64,000 bases of DNA from CAYWWY01 sp964580185 (GTDB lineage Bacteria; Thermotogota; Thermotogae; MWEM01). The translations under genes and the position numbers were made by a program. Of the stretch, positions 9,599 to 17,476 are shown piece after piece (the stretch's first letter is position 1; each line of letters opens with the position of its first letter). The notes under the pieces are model-generated. The model did not search any database. It was not told where the DNA came from and saw only the letters and a list, made by a program, of their open reading frames with translations. The stretch spans positions 10,644 through 74,643 of the forward strand of contig CAZOJQ010000007.1 in the NCBI GenBank assembly GCA_964580185.1, in the 5' to 3' direction.

Positions 9599-9627
9599 AT
9601 TATACACCAATCCGATGGGTTTTCCAA
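9599..9627 (-). promoter_or_regulatory. Predicted sigma-70-type promoter for the tsf operon
   Basis: Minus-strand TTGGAA (9622-9627), 17-base spacer, TATAAT (9599-9604), 46 bases before the tsf ATG. Confidence 0.7.
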
Positions 9628-9630
9628 GCC

Positions 9631-9682
9631 AAGAAAAAAGGAAGGCTTTCAGATCTGATTTCAAAAGATCCGATCCTTCCCT
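9631..9682 (-). terminator. Intrinsic terminator after the small lipoprotein gene
   Basis: A two-part hairpin: GGAAGG (9640-9645) pairs with CCTTCC (9675-9680), and GATCT (9652-9656) pairs with AGATC (9666-9670) inside it. On the minus strand the outer stem is followed by TTTTTTCTT. It lies between the lipoprotein stop at 9765 and the tsf promoter, insulating the two units. Confidence 0.65.
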
Positions 9683-9764
9683 TTTGATAGAGAAATCGGT
9701 ATATAGAGTATGTCTCAAACAGTATTTCTGGATTGATCCACTCGGTTCAGCGTTCGATACTGAT

Positions 9765-10142
9765 TCAGTTTTGGGCGGATGGAATAACAAACGACCAGTT
9801 GTTATGAATGGCGTAGGCGGTTGGCCCCCCAATGCCAAATTGGATCCACTCCCCTTGACACCAGATCCTCAGAAACGCTCCATCCGGTATGCCAGCGACT
9901 GATTGGAATCCTGCTGGCGCGAACAAGCCCTCCTTCGCCGCAACCTCAGCCATTAGAGCGCCTGGATCGATTGCGGTTCCAACCCAAATCTGGGCAGGTG
10001 CCGCTCTGAAATTGGTCACTTCAACGGTCCAAGGAGGACCAATCGGATCGATCCCGATCGAACAGGATGCAAACAAAACCATCGCTAAAACTCCTACGCT
10101 TACAACCAAAAGCTTGCGCATTCTCTTCATCCCCATTTTCAC
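9765..10142 (-). CDS. Small lipoprotein of unknown function (paralogue A)
   Basis: A 125-residue predicted lipoprotein; I recognise no family. A basic start and hydrophobic stretch (residues 10-24) end in a lipobox, LFASC, so it should be diacylglyceryl-modified by an Lgt such as the one at 21573. The mature part has motifs shared with the neighbour at 10329: PPWTVEVTN, QIWVGTAIDPG, GAFLRIW and NNWSF. GTG start chosen because GGAGG lies nine bases upstream; an internal ATG three codons in is an alternative. The aromatic-rich, alternating pattern suggests a small all-beta domain. A terminator follows it. Confidence 0.75.
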   Translation of the reverse strand: MKMGMKRMRKLLVVSVGVLAMVLFASCSIGIDPIGPPWTVEVTNFRAAPAQIWVGTAIDPGALMAEVAAKEGLFAPAGFQSVAGIPDGAFLRIWCQGEWIQFGIGGPTAYAIHNNWSFVIPSAQN

Positions 10143-10305
10143 CCTTTCTTTCCTCCACGTGAGTATCGGAATCTATAGGAAAACGATCAAACTCCTTCAT
10201 CATAACAATAAACTCGGCAAAAAGCTGAGTCAGAAAAAGGGTAGAACAACGTTCTCATAACAGAGCAAATTCTAATGAGCCCTTGACGATCGGTACGGTT
10301 TGATT

Positions 10306-10324
10306 ATCGGGAAGAAAACCCGAT
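10306..10324 (-). terminator. Possible weak terminator hairpin between lipoprotein genes
   Basis: ATCGGG (10306-10311) and CCCGAT (10319-10324) can pair around a 7-base loop just past the stop of the gene at 10329. There is no clear T tract on the minus strand, so it may be only a processing or stability hairpin. Confidence 0.35.
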
Positions 10325-10328
10325 TTCT

Positions 10329-10697
10329 TTACCGTTCGGATATGACCCAACCGCCACCCGGTTGCAGCGTAAAGTCCCAGTTCGCATTAATCATGAATTT
10401 CGTGTCCGGGCCAAGCCATAACCATGCGCCATTCCACCAGATTCTGAGATATGCACCATGCGCAACGTTTCCTATTTGGCGAAACCCACCAAAACCAGGG
10501 CATATGGCTCTTTGGACCCCTGGATTCACAGCATCTCCGATCCAGATTTCAGCAGCCAAAGCGCTATTATTCGTCACAGTGATGGTCCAGAATGGGTTGA
10601 CTGGCCCAACGTTGATCGAACAGGAAACCAGAAAAAACATGAGTATCCCGATACTGACAGCCAAAAGAATCCGCGTCTTTTTCATTTCCTTCCACAC
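10329..10697 (-). CDS. Small lipoprotein of unknown function (paralogue B)
   Basis: A 122-residue predicted lipoprotein, not recognisable as a known family. Signal segment at about residues 7-22 ends in lipobox FLVSC. It aligns with the neighbour at 9765: PFWTITVTN, EIWIGDAVNPG, GAYLRIWWNG and NANWDF match its PPWTVEVTN, QIWVGTAIDPG, GAFLRIW and NNWSF. Tandem duplication followed by divergence is the simple explanation. Start is GTG with a GGGAG upstream; an ATG four codons in is possible. Its promoter faces that of the secreted protein gene at 10864. Confidence 0.75.
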   Translation of the reverse strand: MWKEMKKTRILLAVSIGILMFFLVSCSINVGPVNPFWTITVTNNSALAAEIWIGDAVNPGVQRAICPGFGGFRQIGNVAHGAYLRIWWNGAWLWLGPDTKFMINANWDFTLQPGGGWVISER

Positions 10698-10742
10698 CCT
10701 TTCTCCCGGAAGATCGGTGAGTAAAGAATCACCGTTTCATAA

Positions 10743-10786
10743 ATTATACCACATTTTGGATCGATTTGCTCGGAACATGGTATAAT
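10743..10786. promoter_or_regulatory. Back-to-back divergent extended -10 promoters
   Basis: Minus-strand TATAAT at 10743-10748 and plus-strand TATAAT at 10781-10786, each preceded by TGG, form a near-palindrome 44 bases long. Their -35 zones would overlap, so initiation on one side may affect the other. They would drive the lipoprotein gene at 10329 (minus) and the secreted protein at 10864 (plus). Confidence 0.65.
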
Positions 10787-10863
10787 CAAGAAGCGTCATA
10801 TGATTTTTGGTTTTCAACGTCTATTCTTTATGGCATACGTTTGAATGAAAAGAGGTGAGTGAG

Positions 10864-11454
10864 ATGAAACGAATGCTGATCGTAGGTTTATTGATTGTCG
10901 TTTTGTTTGGAACCAATCTCTTTGCGATTCGCCTTGGAGCGCAAATCGTGGATTGGAACGGGTTTATCCAAGGTCAGTTTTATCAGGGCGCTCTAGTGCA
11001 GCAAACTGCTCCTGGTTATCCCGCATGGAACACGTTGTTTCCCGGAGATATCATCACGGAAGGGATTTTGATTCCCAACAGTCAAATTTGGCAAAATCCG
11101 GGCAATCCCCAACAAGGGTATTTGATTTCATTTAATCCCTATGCGCCTCTTAATCAGCAACTTTGGAACCTTCAGCAATATGGCCTGGCGTACAACTACC
11201 AAGGAAATGTGCGGTATGCGACTTTGCTGAACATGATCCAAACGGCCCCGTACTTTTCCAATGTGGTTTTCCGGGTATGGCGACCGCAGTGGAATTCTTG
11301 GACGCTGATCTCTGTCGTCCTGGATACAGCAGGACAGGGAAGCATCTGGGTCATGCCCCAACCTCAGGTCCAGGGACAGATCATCATCGGACCCGGGCAG
11401 ATCGTCGTTCAACCCCAAATCCATATTGGGATCCAACTTTGGATTCGATTTTAG
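10864..11454 (+). CDS. Secreted protein with a PDZ-like core, unknown function
   Basis: About 196 residues with a cleavable-looking signal peptide (MKRMLIVGLLIVVLF, ending near residue 20). No family is recognised with certainty. The middle has the spacing of a PDZ domain: FPGDIITE near residue 58, then TLLNMIQTAPY and VVFRVWRP near 120-140. The C-terminal 35 residues are a Gln/Ile/Val-rich alternating stretch (GQIIIGPGQIVVQPQ) ending in WIRF. ATG at 10864 is preferred (AGAGG eight bases upstream) over the in-frame GTG at 10855. It may be cotranscribed with the GGDEF-EAL gene 14 bases downstream. Confidence 0.7.
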   Translation: MKRMLIVGLLIVVLFGTNLFAIRLGAQIVDWNGFIQGQFYQGALVQQTAPGYPAWNTLFPGDIITEGILIPNSQIWQNPGNPQQGYLISFNPYAPLNQQLWNLQQYGLAYNYQGNVRYATLLNMIQTAPYFSNVVFRVWRPQWNSWTLISVVLDTAGQGSIWVMPQPQVQGQIIIGPGQIVVQPQIHIGIQLWIRF

Positions 11455-11468
11455 TTCGGGGAGGGAAT

Positions 11469-13466
11469 GTGGAGCAAAATTTAGAAAAGTTAGTTCAAGG
11501 CTTACCCCAAGGTGCCATCCTTCTGGATAGCGATGGTAATTTTATCGCGATGAATTCCCATGCGATTACACTTACGGGAACAGATGACGGGAGCAAAGCA
11601 GCGCTAATGCTTTGTAGCAAACCGATGGATTGTCCATCGCAAGAGGTAGAGATTCAGACTAAAAATGGCGCTCGAACGATACTGGTCGATCGGATTCGCA
11701 TTCCGATAGACCTTGATGAGTCTTCTCACCGCCAATGGACCATTTTGTACTTAACTGATTTGACTTCGCTCAAAACCATCCAACACAATCTACAAGAACT
11801 GGAAGAACGATACACATTGGTGATTCAAGGAGTCAATGACGGTCTTTGGGATTGGGATCTGAAAAAGAATAAGGTCTTTTATTCGTCGCGTTGGAAGTAT
11901 ATGCTCGGATATGGGGAAAAGGAGATTCCCCCAGAACCAAATGCTTGGATGGACTTGATTCATCCGGACGAACGAAAACAGGTGGGGAAAGAAATCAACC
12001 AACACCTGAAAGGCAATAGCCCATATCTGGAATGCGAGTACCGGATTTTGCACAAAGACGGGAGCTACCGGTGGGTGTTGTGCAGAGGGCTCGCAATTCG
12101 AGATAATGAGGGCAGAGCCTATCGGATGGCCGGATCTCAGAGCGACATCACCTCTCGCAAACTTGCTGAAGAACAGTTGCGGTACAAAGCGTTCTATGAT
12201 CAACTGACCGAATTGCCCAATCGGGCTCTTCTTCAGGAACATATCCGCTCTGCCCTTCAGCGGATCAAGAGATTCGAAGAGTATCAGTTTGCTGTATTGT
12301 ACATGGACTTGGACCGCTTCAAAATCATCAATGACAGCTTGGGCCACAATACAGGGGATATGCTTCTGAAGCAGATCGCCCGAAGAATGGAAAAGGTAAT
12401 CCGATCCAGCGATACCTTTTCCCGCATTGGGGGAGACGAGTTCGTTCTACTCCTCGATCCCACCAAATCCCAACAAGACGCCATTCTTGTTGCCGAAAGG
12501 ATCCAACGAGAATTCCAAAAGCCCTTCCGCGTGGATGGAAAAGAACTCTTCACAACGACCAGCATCGGGATTGTCTTGTCCAGTCCCGAGTATTCCAATC
12601 CCGAAGACCTCCTCCGAGATGCGGATAATGCTATGTATCGGGCAAAAGAAAAAGGCCAAGCCCAGTGGGAAATCTTCCATACAGAGATGTACTCCTCAAC
12701 GGTAGAACAGTTCCAGACAGAAACCCTATTCCGAAAAGCGGTGGAAAACCATCAGTTCCTTGTTCAGTTCCAACCGATTGTGGATTTGCAAAAAGGAACG
12801 ATTACCGCCGCTGAAGCCCTCGTCCGTTGGGAAAAAGGCGAGGGAGAGTTGGTTGATACCAAAGCATTTTTGACCCTTGCCGAAGAAACGGGGTTAATCC
12901 ATGATATTGACCAATGGATGTTGGAGCGAGTATGTATGTTTCTTGCTTCTTTGCGGTTAAAAAAGATAACGGATGTTCGGATTTGCGCCAACTTATCTCT
13001 TGTTGAGCTGAAAAACCAACATTTAATCCCTTGGATTCAGCACAACCTCCAGAAATACCAATCTCCAGCCTCTCTGATTGACCTGGAGTTTAAGGAAAGC
13101 ATCCTTTTTTCAGAAGCTCGGGAAGGGATGGATGTTTTACACCAATTGCACCAATTGGGGATTGGGATCTCTTTGGACGATTATGGAAGCGGAAGTGCTC
13201 AGTTCGCATTTTTGAAAGATTTTCCCCTCCGAAGGGTCAAGATCCATCAATCGCTCATTCAGGGAATTGAAGAGAATGGGGGAAGTAGCGCAATTGTGAA
13301 AGCGATTATCACCATGGCGCACAACCTCGGAAAGGTAGTCGTTGCAGTAGGAGTAGAAACAGCTGCACAACTGGATTTTTTGAAGAAACACCACTGCGAT
13401 GAAGCTCAAGGATACTATCTCCATAAACCCATGCCCTTCAAAGAGCTATTGAAAATCCTCAAATGA
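11469..13466 (+). CDS. PAS-PAS-GGDEF-EAL cyclic-di-GMP signalling protein
   Basis: A 665-residue cytoplasmic sensor with no membrane segment. Order: a short PAS-like domain (residues 1-90), a second PAS with PAC (about 113-240), GGDEF (about 245-410) and EAL (about 420-665). The cyclase half looks active: GGDEF is intact near 320 and an RxxD inhibitory site (RSSD) lies five residues before it. The phosphodiesterase half keeps EAL near 448, the Asn of ANLS and the Asp pair of DDYGSG near 568. However, the usual AEGVE reads AVGVE and KID reads KIH, so hydrolysis may be weak. Start GTG at 11469 is placed by GGGAGGG just upstream; upstream sequence in this frame overlaps the preceding gene. Confidence 0.93.
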   Translation: MEQNLEKLVQGLPQGAILLDSDGNFIAMNSHAITLTGTDDGSKAALMLCSKPMDCPSQEVEIQTKNGARTILVDRIRIPIDLDESSHRQWTILYLTDLTSLKTIQHNLQELEERYTLVIQGVNDGLWDWDLKKNKVFYSSRWKYMLGYGEKEIPPEPNAWMDLIHPDERKQVGKEINQHLKGNSPYLECEYRILHKDGSYRWVLCRGLAIRDNEGRAYRMAGSQSDITSRKLAEEQLRYKAFYDQLTELPNRALLQEHIRSALQRIKRFEEYQFAVLYMDLDRFKIINDSLGHNTGDMLLKQIARRMEKVIRSSDTFSRIGGDEFVLLLDPTKSQQDAILVAERIQREFQKPFRVDGKELFTTTSIGIVLSSPEYSNPEDLLRDADNAMYRAKEKGQAQWEIFHTEMYSSTVEQFQTETLFRKAVENHQFLVQFQPIVDLQKGTITAAEALVRWEKGEGELVDTKAFLTLAEETGLIHDIDQWMLERVCMFLASLRLKKITDVRICANLSLVELKNQHLIPWIQHNLQKYQSPASLIDLEFKESILFSEAREGMDVLHQLHQLGIGISLDDYGSGSAQFAFLKDFPLRRVKIHQSLIQGIEENGGSSAIVKAIITMAHNLGKVVVAVGVETAAQLDFLKKHHCDEAQGYYLHKPMPFKELLKILK

Positions 13467-13476
13467 TCCAAGCTTC

Positions 13477-13500
13477 CGAACGATCTATTGGTACCGTTCG
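13477..13500. other. Inverted repeat between convergent genes
   Basis: CGAACG (13477-13482) and CGTTCG (13495-13500) flank a 12-base loop in the 35 bases between two convergent stops. It could be a bidirectional terminator stem, but neither strand has a T tract after it. Confidence 0.3.
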
Positions 13501-13501
13501 A

Positions 13502-14263
13502 TTATCGGATCAGGTATACATGATGCAATGTTGCCTCTTTTTCTTCCAAGAAAGTGGCCAACTCTTCAAGTGATTCGAACCCCTTAAAAAAGTAATCAGC
13601 AAATGGATCCGCATGGGTATACACTCGGCTCATAACTTGTGCTTTGGTGGAAACAGGCAAAGCGCGGTTATGAGTCCGGAGGGTCTGCTCCTGGAGGGTT
13701 GTGATTTCTTTAAAAATGCTACGAAGTTGAGGTTTTTCTTCAACCGATGTGTATAGCTCGTAACTCATTCCCCGCGCCGCTTCAGGAGACAGTGCATACT
13801 CCATCATCCGAATGAACTCTTCTGGGGATAGATATCCTGTGTGCGTGTGCACATGCTGAAACCGAAAGTTAAAAAAGGCATATGAGGGGACAAGACGAAT
13901 TCCAAACTCCCGAAACAGATCTACATGCGTCATTTGTTTGGCTCGAGCAGGAGATACAAACAGAGGTGGATACACGACCGACAACGAAGCATCAAAATCA
14001 GCTTCCACCAGGACAAAATTGTTCCGGATTATGTTGGATACTTCTTCTTGCGAAAGGACTTCTCGTTTCATCCGTTCACAGTCGCTGCACCGCGGCAGAG
14101 TGAAAAAAACGATGACTCCTTTTTCCAAAATCCGCGCAGATTCAAAGGCTCCATCAATTTTGTTTTCCATAACATACTGCGCATAAGGAGCACCGCTCAC
14201 CGTTACAACGATTAAGACCCCAAGCGCGACTACCCCCATCTTCAACCAACCCTTGATTTTCAC
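13502..14263 (-). CDS. Membrane-anchored thioredoxin-fold protein
   Basis: About 253 residues. An N-terminal hydrophobic anchor (about residues 5-25) is followed by a thioredoxin-like domain with CSDC as the CxxC redox pair near residue 58 and a cis-Pro-type LVPSY near 124. It resembles SoxW/thioredoxin_2-type periplasmic thiol proteins, but the C-terminal 100 residues have no recognised domain. GTG at 14263 is preferred over GTG at 14269 because AGGAGGT lies about seven bases before the former and touches the latter. It stands alone, divergent from korB. Likely job: reduction or repair of exported protein thiols. Confidence 0.72.
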   Translation of the reverse strand: MKIKGWLKMGVVALGVLIVVTVSGAPYAQYVMENKIDGAFESARILEKGVIVFFTLPRCSDCERMKREVLSQEEVSNIIRNNFVLVEADFDASLSVVYPPLFVSPARAKQMTHVDLFREFGIRLVPSYAFFNFRFQHVHTHTGYLSPEEFIRMMEYALSPEAARGMSYELYTSVEEKPQLRSIFKEITTLQEQTLRTHNRALPVSTKAQVMSRVYTHADPFADYFFKGFESLEELATFLEEKEATLHHVYLIR

Positions 14264-14476
14264 CGCCACACCTCCTGAATCATTTTTCTTGACCCAACCA
14301 TCCGATTAAACCGAAAGGATAGGGCGAACCCTCCTCCGAAGATCCCTATGAATACTTTTGACGAAAAACAGAATGGTTTTATGGACTCCATTCGATTATA
14401 CCCAAAAACCAACTGGTAGACAAACGCATTTGGCCAAAGAGATTTCTTACACAATTATGGAAACAAGACCTTCTCA

Positions 14477-14485
14477 TGGTATAAT
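14477..14485 (+). promoter_or_regulatory. Predicted extended -10 promoter for korBC
   Basis: TGGTATAAT, 46 bases before the GTG chosen for korB. No good -35 hexamer. Confidence 0.6.
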
Positions 14486-14531
14486 TCAGAAGAAAGCAAA
14501 TAGGCATTACACCGATTTGGAGGGATGGGTT

Positions 14532-15356
14532 GTGTCCAATGAAGTCCATACAAAGCATCTCAGGATTGATCGTTTGCCTCATGTTTGGTGCCCGGGGTGC
14601 GGAAACGGAATGGTTCTGAAAGCTTCATTAATCGCGATTGATGAGTTAAAATTGAACCCAGACAGAATCTCTGTAGTCAGCGGAATTGGTTGTTCTTCGC
14701 GAGCTACTGGGTATATCAACTTCAACACCTTGCACACCCTTCATGGAAGAGCCATACCGTTCGCGACTGGAGTCAAATTTGCCCGTCCCGATATGCAGGT
14801 GATCGTCATGTCAGGGGATGGCGACCTGGCCGCGATTGGGGGGAATCATTTTATCCATGCCGCCCGAAGGAATATGGACCTTTGCGTTATTGGATACAAC
14901 AACAACATTTACGGAATGACTGGAGGGCAATCTTCGCCGACAACTCCCGAAGATTCCTATGCGACTACGACTCCCTATGGAAATGCCGAACGAACCTTTG
15001 ATCTGGCTCAATTGGCCATCTCGGCTGGAGCGACATATGTGGCTCGAGCAACCACTTTTCACTTTCTTCTTCTGAAAGACTATATCAAAAAGGCTTTGGT
15101 TTCTCCCGGTTTTTCTTTTGTGGAAGCGATTACCCAATGCCCCACCTATTTTGGCCGATATCGTAAGATGAGTACTGGCGCAGCTATGATGGAATACTTT
15201 AAAGCTTCATCGGTCAACATTAAAAAAGCAGAACAAATGAGTCCCGAAGAACTGAAAGGGAAAATCGTTATCGGAGAGTTCCTGCAAAAAAATATTCCGG
15301 GATATATATCCGAGTACGAAAAGATCATCCAAAAAGCCATGGCTATGGCAGAATAA
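14532..15356 (+). CDS. korB: 2-oxoacid:ferredoxin oxidoreductase, beta (TPP) subunit
   Basis: Thiamine-diphosphate subunit of a multi-subunit 2-oxoacid:ferredoxin oxidoreductase, most like 2-oxoglutarate (KorB) enzymes. It has WCPGCGNG near residue 18, GIGCSSR near 50, the TPP motif GDGDLAAIGGNHF near 96 and NNNIYGMTGGQ near 121. Length of 274 residues fits KorB. GTG start chosen because GGAGG lies eight bases upstream and the promoter at 14477-14485 excludes earlier starts. The gamma subunit gene follows, but no alpha subunit gene is adjacent, so this operon alone cannot make a full enzyme. Confidence 0.9.
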   Translation: MSNEVHTKHLRIDRLPHVWCPGCGNGMVLKASLIAIDELKLNPDRISVVSGIGCSSRATGYINFNTLHTLHGRAIPFATGVKFARPDMQVIVMSGDGDLAAIGGNHFIHAARRNMDLCVIGYNNNIYGMTGGQSSPTTPEDSYATTTPYGNAERTFDLAQLAISAGATYVARATTFHFLLLKDYIKKALVSPGFSFVEAITQCPTYFGRYRKMSTGAAMMEYFKASSVNIKKAEQMSPEELKGKIVIGEFLQKNIPGYISEYEKIIQKAMAMAE

Positions 15357-15379
15357 GGGGTAGGAAGGAGAGATGGCTA

Positions 15380-15988
15380 ATGATCTCGGTCGAAAGCACG
15401 CCATATGCAATCCGAATTGGAGGAATCGGCGGTCAGGGAAATATCAAGATGGGATTGATACTCGCAAAAGCCCTTACATATGACAAACGCTGGGTAGTGC
15501 AGACACAATCCTATGGGGCTCAGGTACGGGGAGGAATTGCCTTCAGTGATGTTCTCTTCAGTCAAGAACCCATCGATTATCCCAAGGCGAACCATTTTGA
15601 TATCCAGTATATGATGCACCAGCAGCCTCTAGAGAAGTTTATCTCCCTGCTTCGGCCCAACGGGATTCTGATCTGTGATCGTTCCTTCGTTTCTCAGCTT
15701 CCGATTACCATACGCCGAATTACTCGAAAGATCGTATCCATCCCTGTAACTGAAATTGCTACAGAACGATTCAAGCTTGCGGTGGTTGCCAATGTGCTTG
15801 GGTTGGGTTTATTATTGAAAACTACCAAGATTGTCTCCGTGGAGTCCATCCAACAGGCCATTGAGGAAGAAGTCCCCAAAAAAGTCCTTGATGTAAACTT
15901 GGAAGCCTTTCAATACGGATATTCATTGGTAGAAAAAACCTATTCTCTCAAAGACGAGAAGCGAAGAGCAACAGCGCGGTTTGAGTAA
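15380..15988 (+). CDS. korC: 2-oxoacid:ferredoxin oxidoreductase, gamma subunit
   Basis: The gamma-domain subunit partnering the preceding beta subunit. Family features: IRIGGIGGQGNIKMG near residue 11, then QTQSYGAQVRGG near 40 and the ANVLGLGLL segment near 138. The 202-residue length is typical. It follows korB by 23 bases with GGAG in the gap. The missing alpha subunit must be elsewhere, or the pair may work with an unlinked alpha. Confidence 0.9.
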   Translation: MISVESTPYAIRIGGIGGQGNIKMGLILAKALTYDKRWVVQTQSYGAQVRGGIAFSDVLFSQEPIDYPKANHFDIQYMMHQQPLEKFISLLRPNGILICDRSFVSQLPITIRRITRKIVSIPVTEIATERFKLAVVANVLGLGLLLKTTKIVSVESIQQAIEEEVPKKVLDVNLEAFQYGYSLVEKTYSLKDEKRRATARFE

Positions 15989-15991
15989 TCC

Positions 15992-16459
15992 ATGGTAACC
16001 TGGTGGAAAGGCATTCGAAGTAGTTTTCGATTTGCGATAAACGGGATCCTTCAGACACTGCGTTCTCAACCGAACCTTCGGATCCATTTTTTGGTTGGCA
16101 GCTTTGTTTTAGTTGCTACAGTTTTTCTCCCTTTAAGTACTTTTGAACTTTTGTGGATCGTCTTCTCTGTTTTCATCGTGATTGCTTTTGAGATGTTGAA
16201 CTCTCTGGTTGAATACCTACTTGATCTTTTTTATCCGTATTTCCATGAAAAAGTGCAAAAAGCCAAAGACATCTCCGCCGGGATCGTGCTTGTCGCATCG
16301 ATATTTGCCGTTGTCGTCGGGTTGATTATCTTCGGAAAACACGTGTTTCAAACACCGGACGCGATTGGCATCCTGGCCTTCTTGCTTTTTCTGGTTACTC
16401 TCTACTCTGTCTCTAGGAAGGTGATGCGAAGTGAAAAAAATTCGCGTTCTGATTTGTGA
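15992..16459 (+). CDS. dgkA: DgkA-family diacylglycerol / undecaprenol kinase
   Basis: Integral membrane lipid kinase; Gram-positive-type members phosphorylate undecaprenol for cell-wall lipid carrier recycling. Family signature: FEMLNSLVEYLLDL near residue 65, then KAKDISAGIVLVAS near 91, holding the catalytic Glu and Asn. Three or four membrane segments are visible. At 155 residues it is slightly long; the last ~20 are a charged tail. It starts three bases after korC and its 3' end overlaps cheB by 29 bases. Confidence 0.9.
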   Translation: MVTWWKGIRSSFRFAINGILQTLRSQPNLRIHFLVGSFVLVATVFLPLSTFELLWIVFSVFIVIAFEMLNSLVEYLLDLFYPYFHEKVQKAKDISAGIVLVASIFAVVVGLIIFGKHVFQTPDAIGILAFLLFLVTLYSVSRKVMRSEKNSRSDL

Positions 16460-17462
16460 TGATTCCGCTTTCATGCGGATGATCATCAAAGACATTTTGG
16501 ATTCGCAGAATGATATGGAGATGGTTGGTCAAGCAGCCAATGGAATGGAAGCCGTTGAGCGATGCCTTCAAATCCAGCCGGACATTGTTACCATGGATGT
16601 GGAGATGCCCAAACTCAACGGATTGGAAGCACTGAAAGTAATCATGAAAAAAAACCCGACTCGAATCATCATGGTGAGCAGTTTGACCCAAGAAGGCGCC
16701 GAAATCACCATCGAAGCCTTAGAAAATGGGGCCATTGATTTTGTACCGAAACCTTCCGGATCGATTTCCACAAATTTCCGCACGATGGCGGGGATCATGT
16801 TGGAGAAAATCCGCAACGCAATGACGATTGATCCGCGAAAAGCCGTCGTTCGACCTTCAATTAAAAGACCGATTACCCATCGCCCTTTTGCCATTTCCGG
16901 GAAGGTTGTGCTGATCGCTTCATCAACAGGGGGGCCAAAATCTCTTGATTTTGTGATTCCGGTGCTTCCCAAAGAGTTTCCCGCTCCGGTCGTGCTGATC
17001 CAACATATGCCTGCTGGGTTTACCAAATCTCTTGCTCAACGGTTGGACCGGATTTCTCAATTGCGTGTGGTTGAAGCCAGCGAAGGCGTTTTTCTCGAAA
17101 AGGGCACAGTTTATGTTGCCCCCGGCGATTATCATCTCGGACTGAAAAGTGCGGACAAAAAGGTTCAACTGTTTTTGGACCAAGGACCCAAGATCAACGG
17201 AGTGCGCCCTGCTGCGGATTTTTCCTTTGAACAAGGCGTTGAGATCTTTCGGGAGAAAACCATTGGCGTAGTGATGACAGGAATGGGGCGGGATGGGACA
17301 AAAGGAGCATTCAAGATAAAGCACTTCAAAGGGTCGATTATCGCTGAAGCAGAGGAAACCTGTGTAGTTTATGGTATGCCAAAATCCGTAGTGCAGGAAG
17401 GGTATTCCGATTTTATCCTTCCTTCTCATCAGATCGCCCAAAAGCTTGTGGAATTAGTATAA
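16431..17462 (+). CDS. cheB: Chemotaxis response regulator / protein-glutamate methylesterase
   Basis: Removes methyl groups from chemoreceptors, activated by CheA phosphorylation. Receiver domain at residues 1-120: the DD pair (CDDSAF), the phospho-acceptor Asp in TMDVEMP near 56 and the Lys in PKPSG near 106. The methylesterase domain starts near 160 and carries the catalytic Ser (ASSTGGP), His (IQHMPAGFT) and Asp (MTGMGRDG). GTG start, overlapping dgkA by 29 bases. No cheA, cheR or cheW is in the window; the only receptor nearby is at 29460. Confidence 0.96.
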   Translation: MKKIRVLICDDSAFMRMIIKDILDSQNDMEMVGQAANGMEAVERCLQIQPDIVTMDVEMPKLNGLEALKVIMKKNPTRIIMVSSLTQEGAEITIEALENGAIDFVPKPSGSISTNFRTMAGIMLEKIRNAMTIDPRKAVVRPSIKRPITHRPFAISGKVVLIASSTGGPKSLDFVIPVLPKEFPAPVVLIQHMPAGFTKSLAQRLDRISQLRVVEASEGVFLEKGTVYVAPGDYHLGLKSADKKVQLFLDQGPKINGVRPAADFSFEQGVEIFREKTIGVVMTGMGRDGTKGAFKIKHFKGSIIAEAEETCVVYGMPKSVVQEGYSDFILPSHQIAQKLVELV

Positions 17463-17476
17463 CCAGGAGGGAAAGA

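Noticed and set aside
10290..13509. Two similar ~20-base sequences (GGTAC-GTT-GATTATCGG type) near 10293 and 13490
   Set aside because: Only two copies, three mismatches, and each partly explained by a gene end or hairpin; no evidence of a dispersed repeat.
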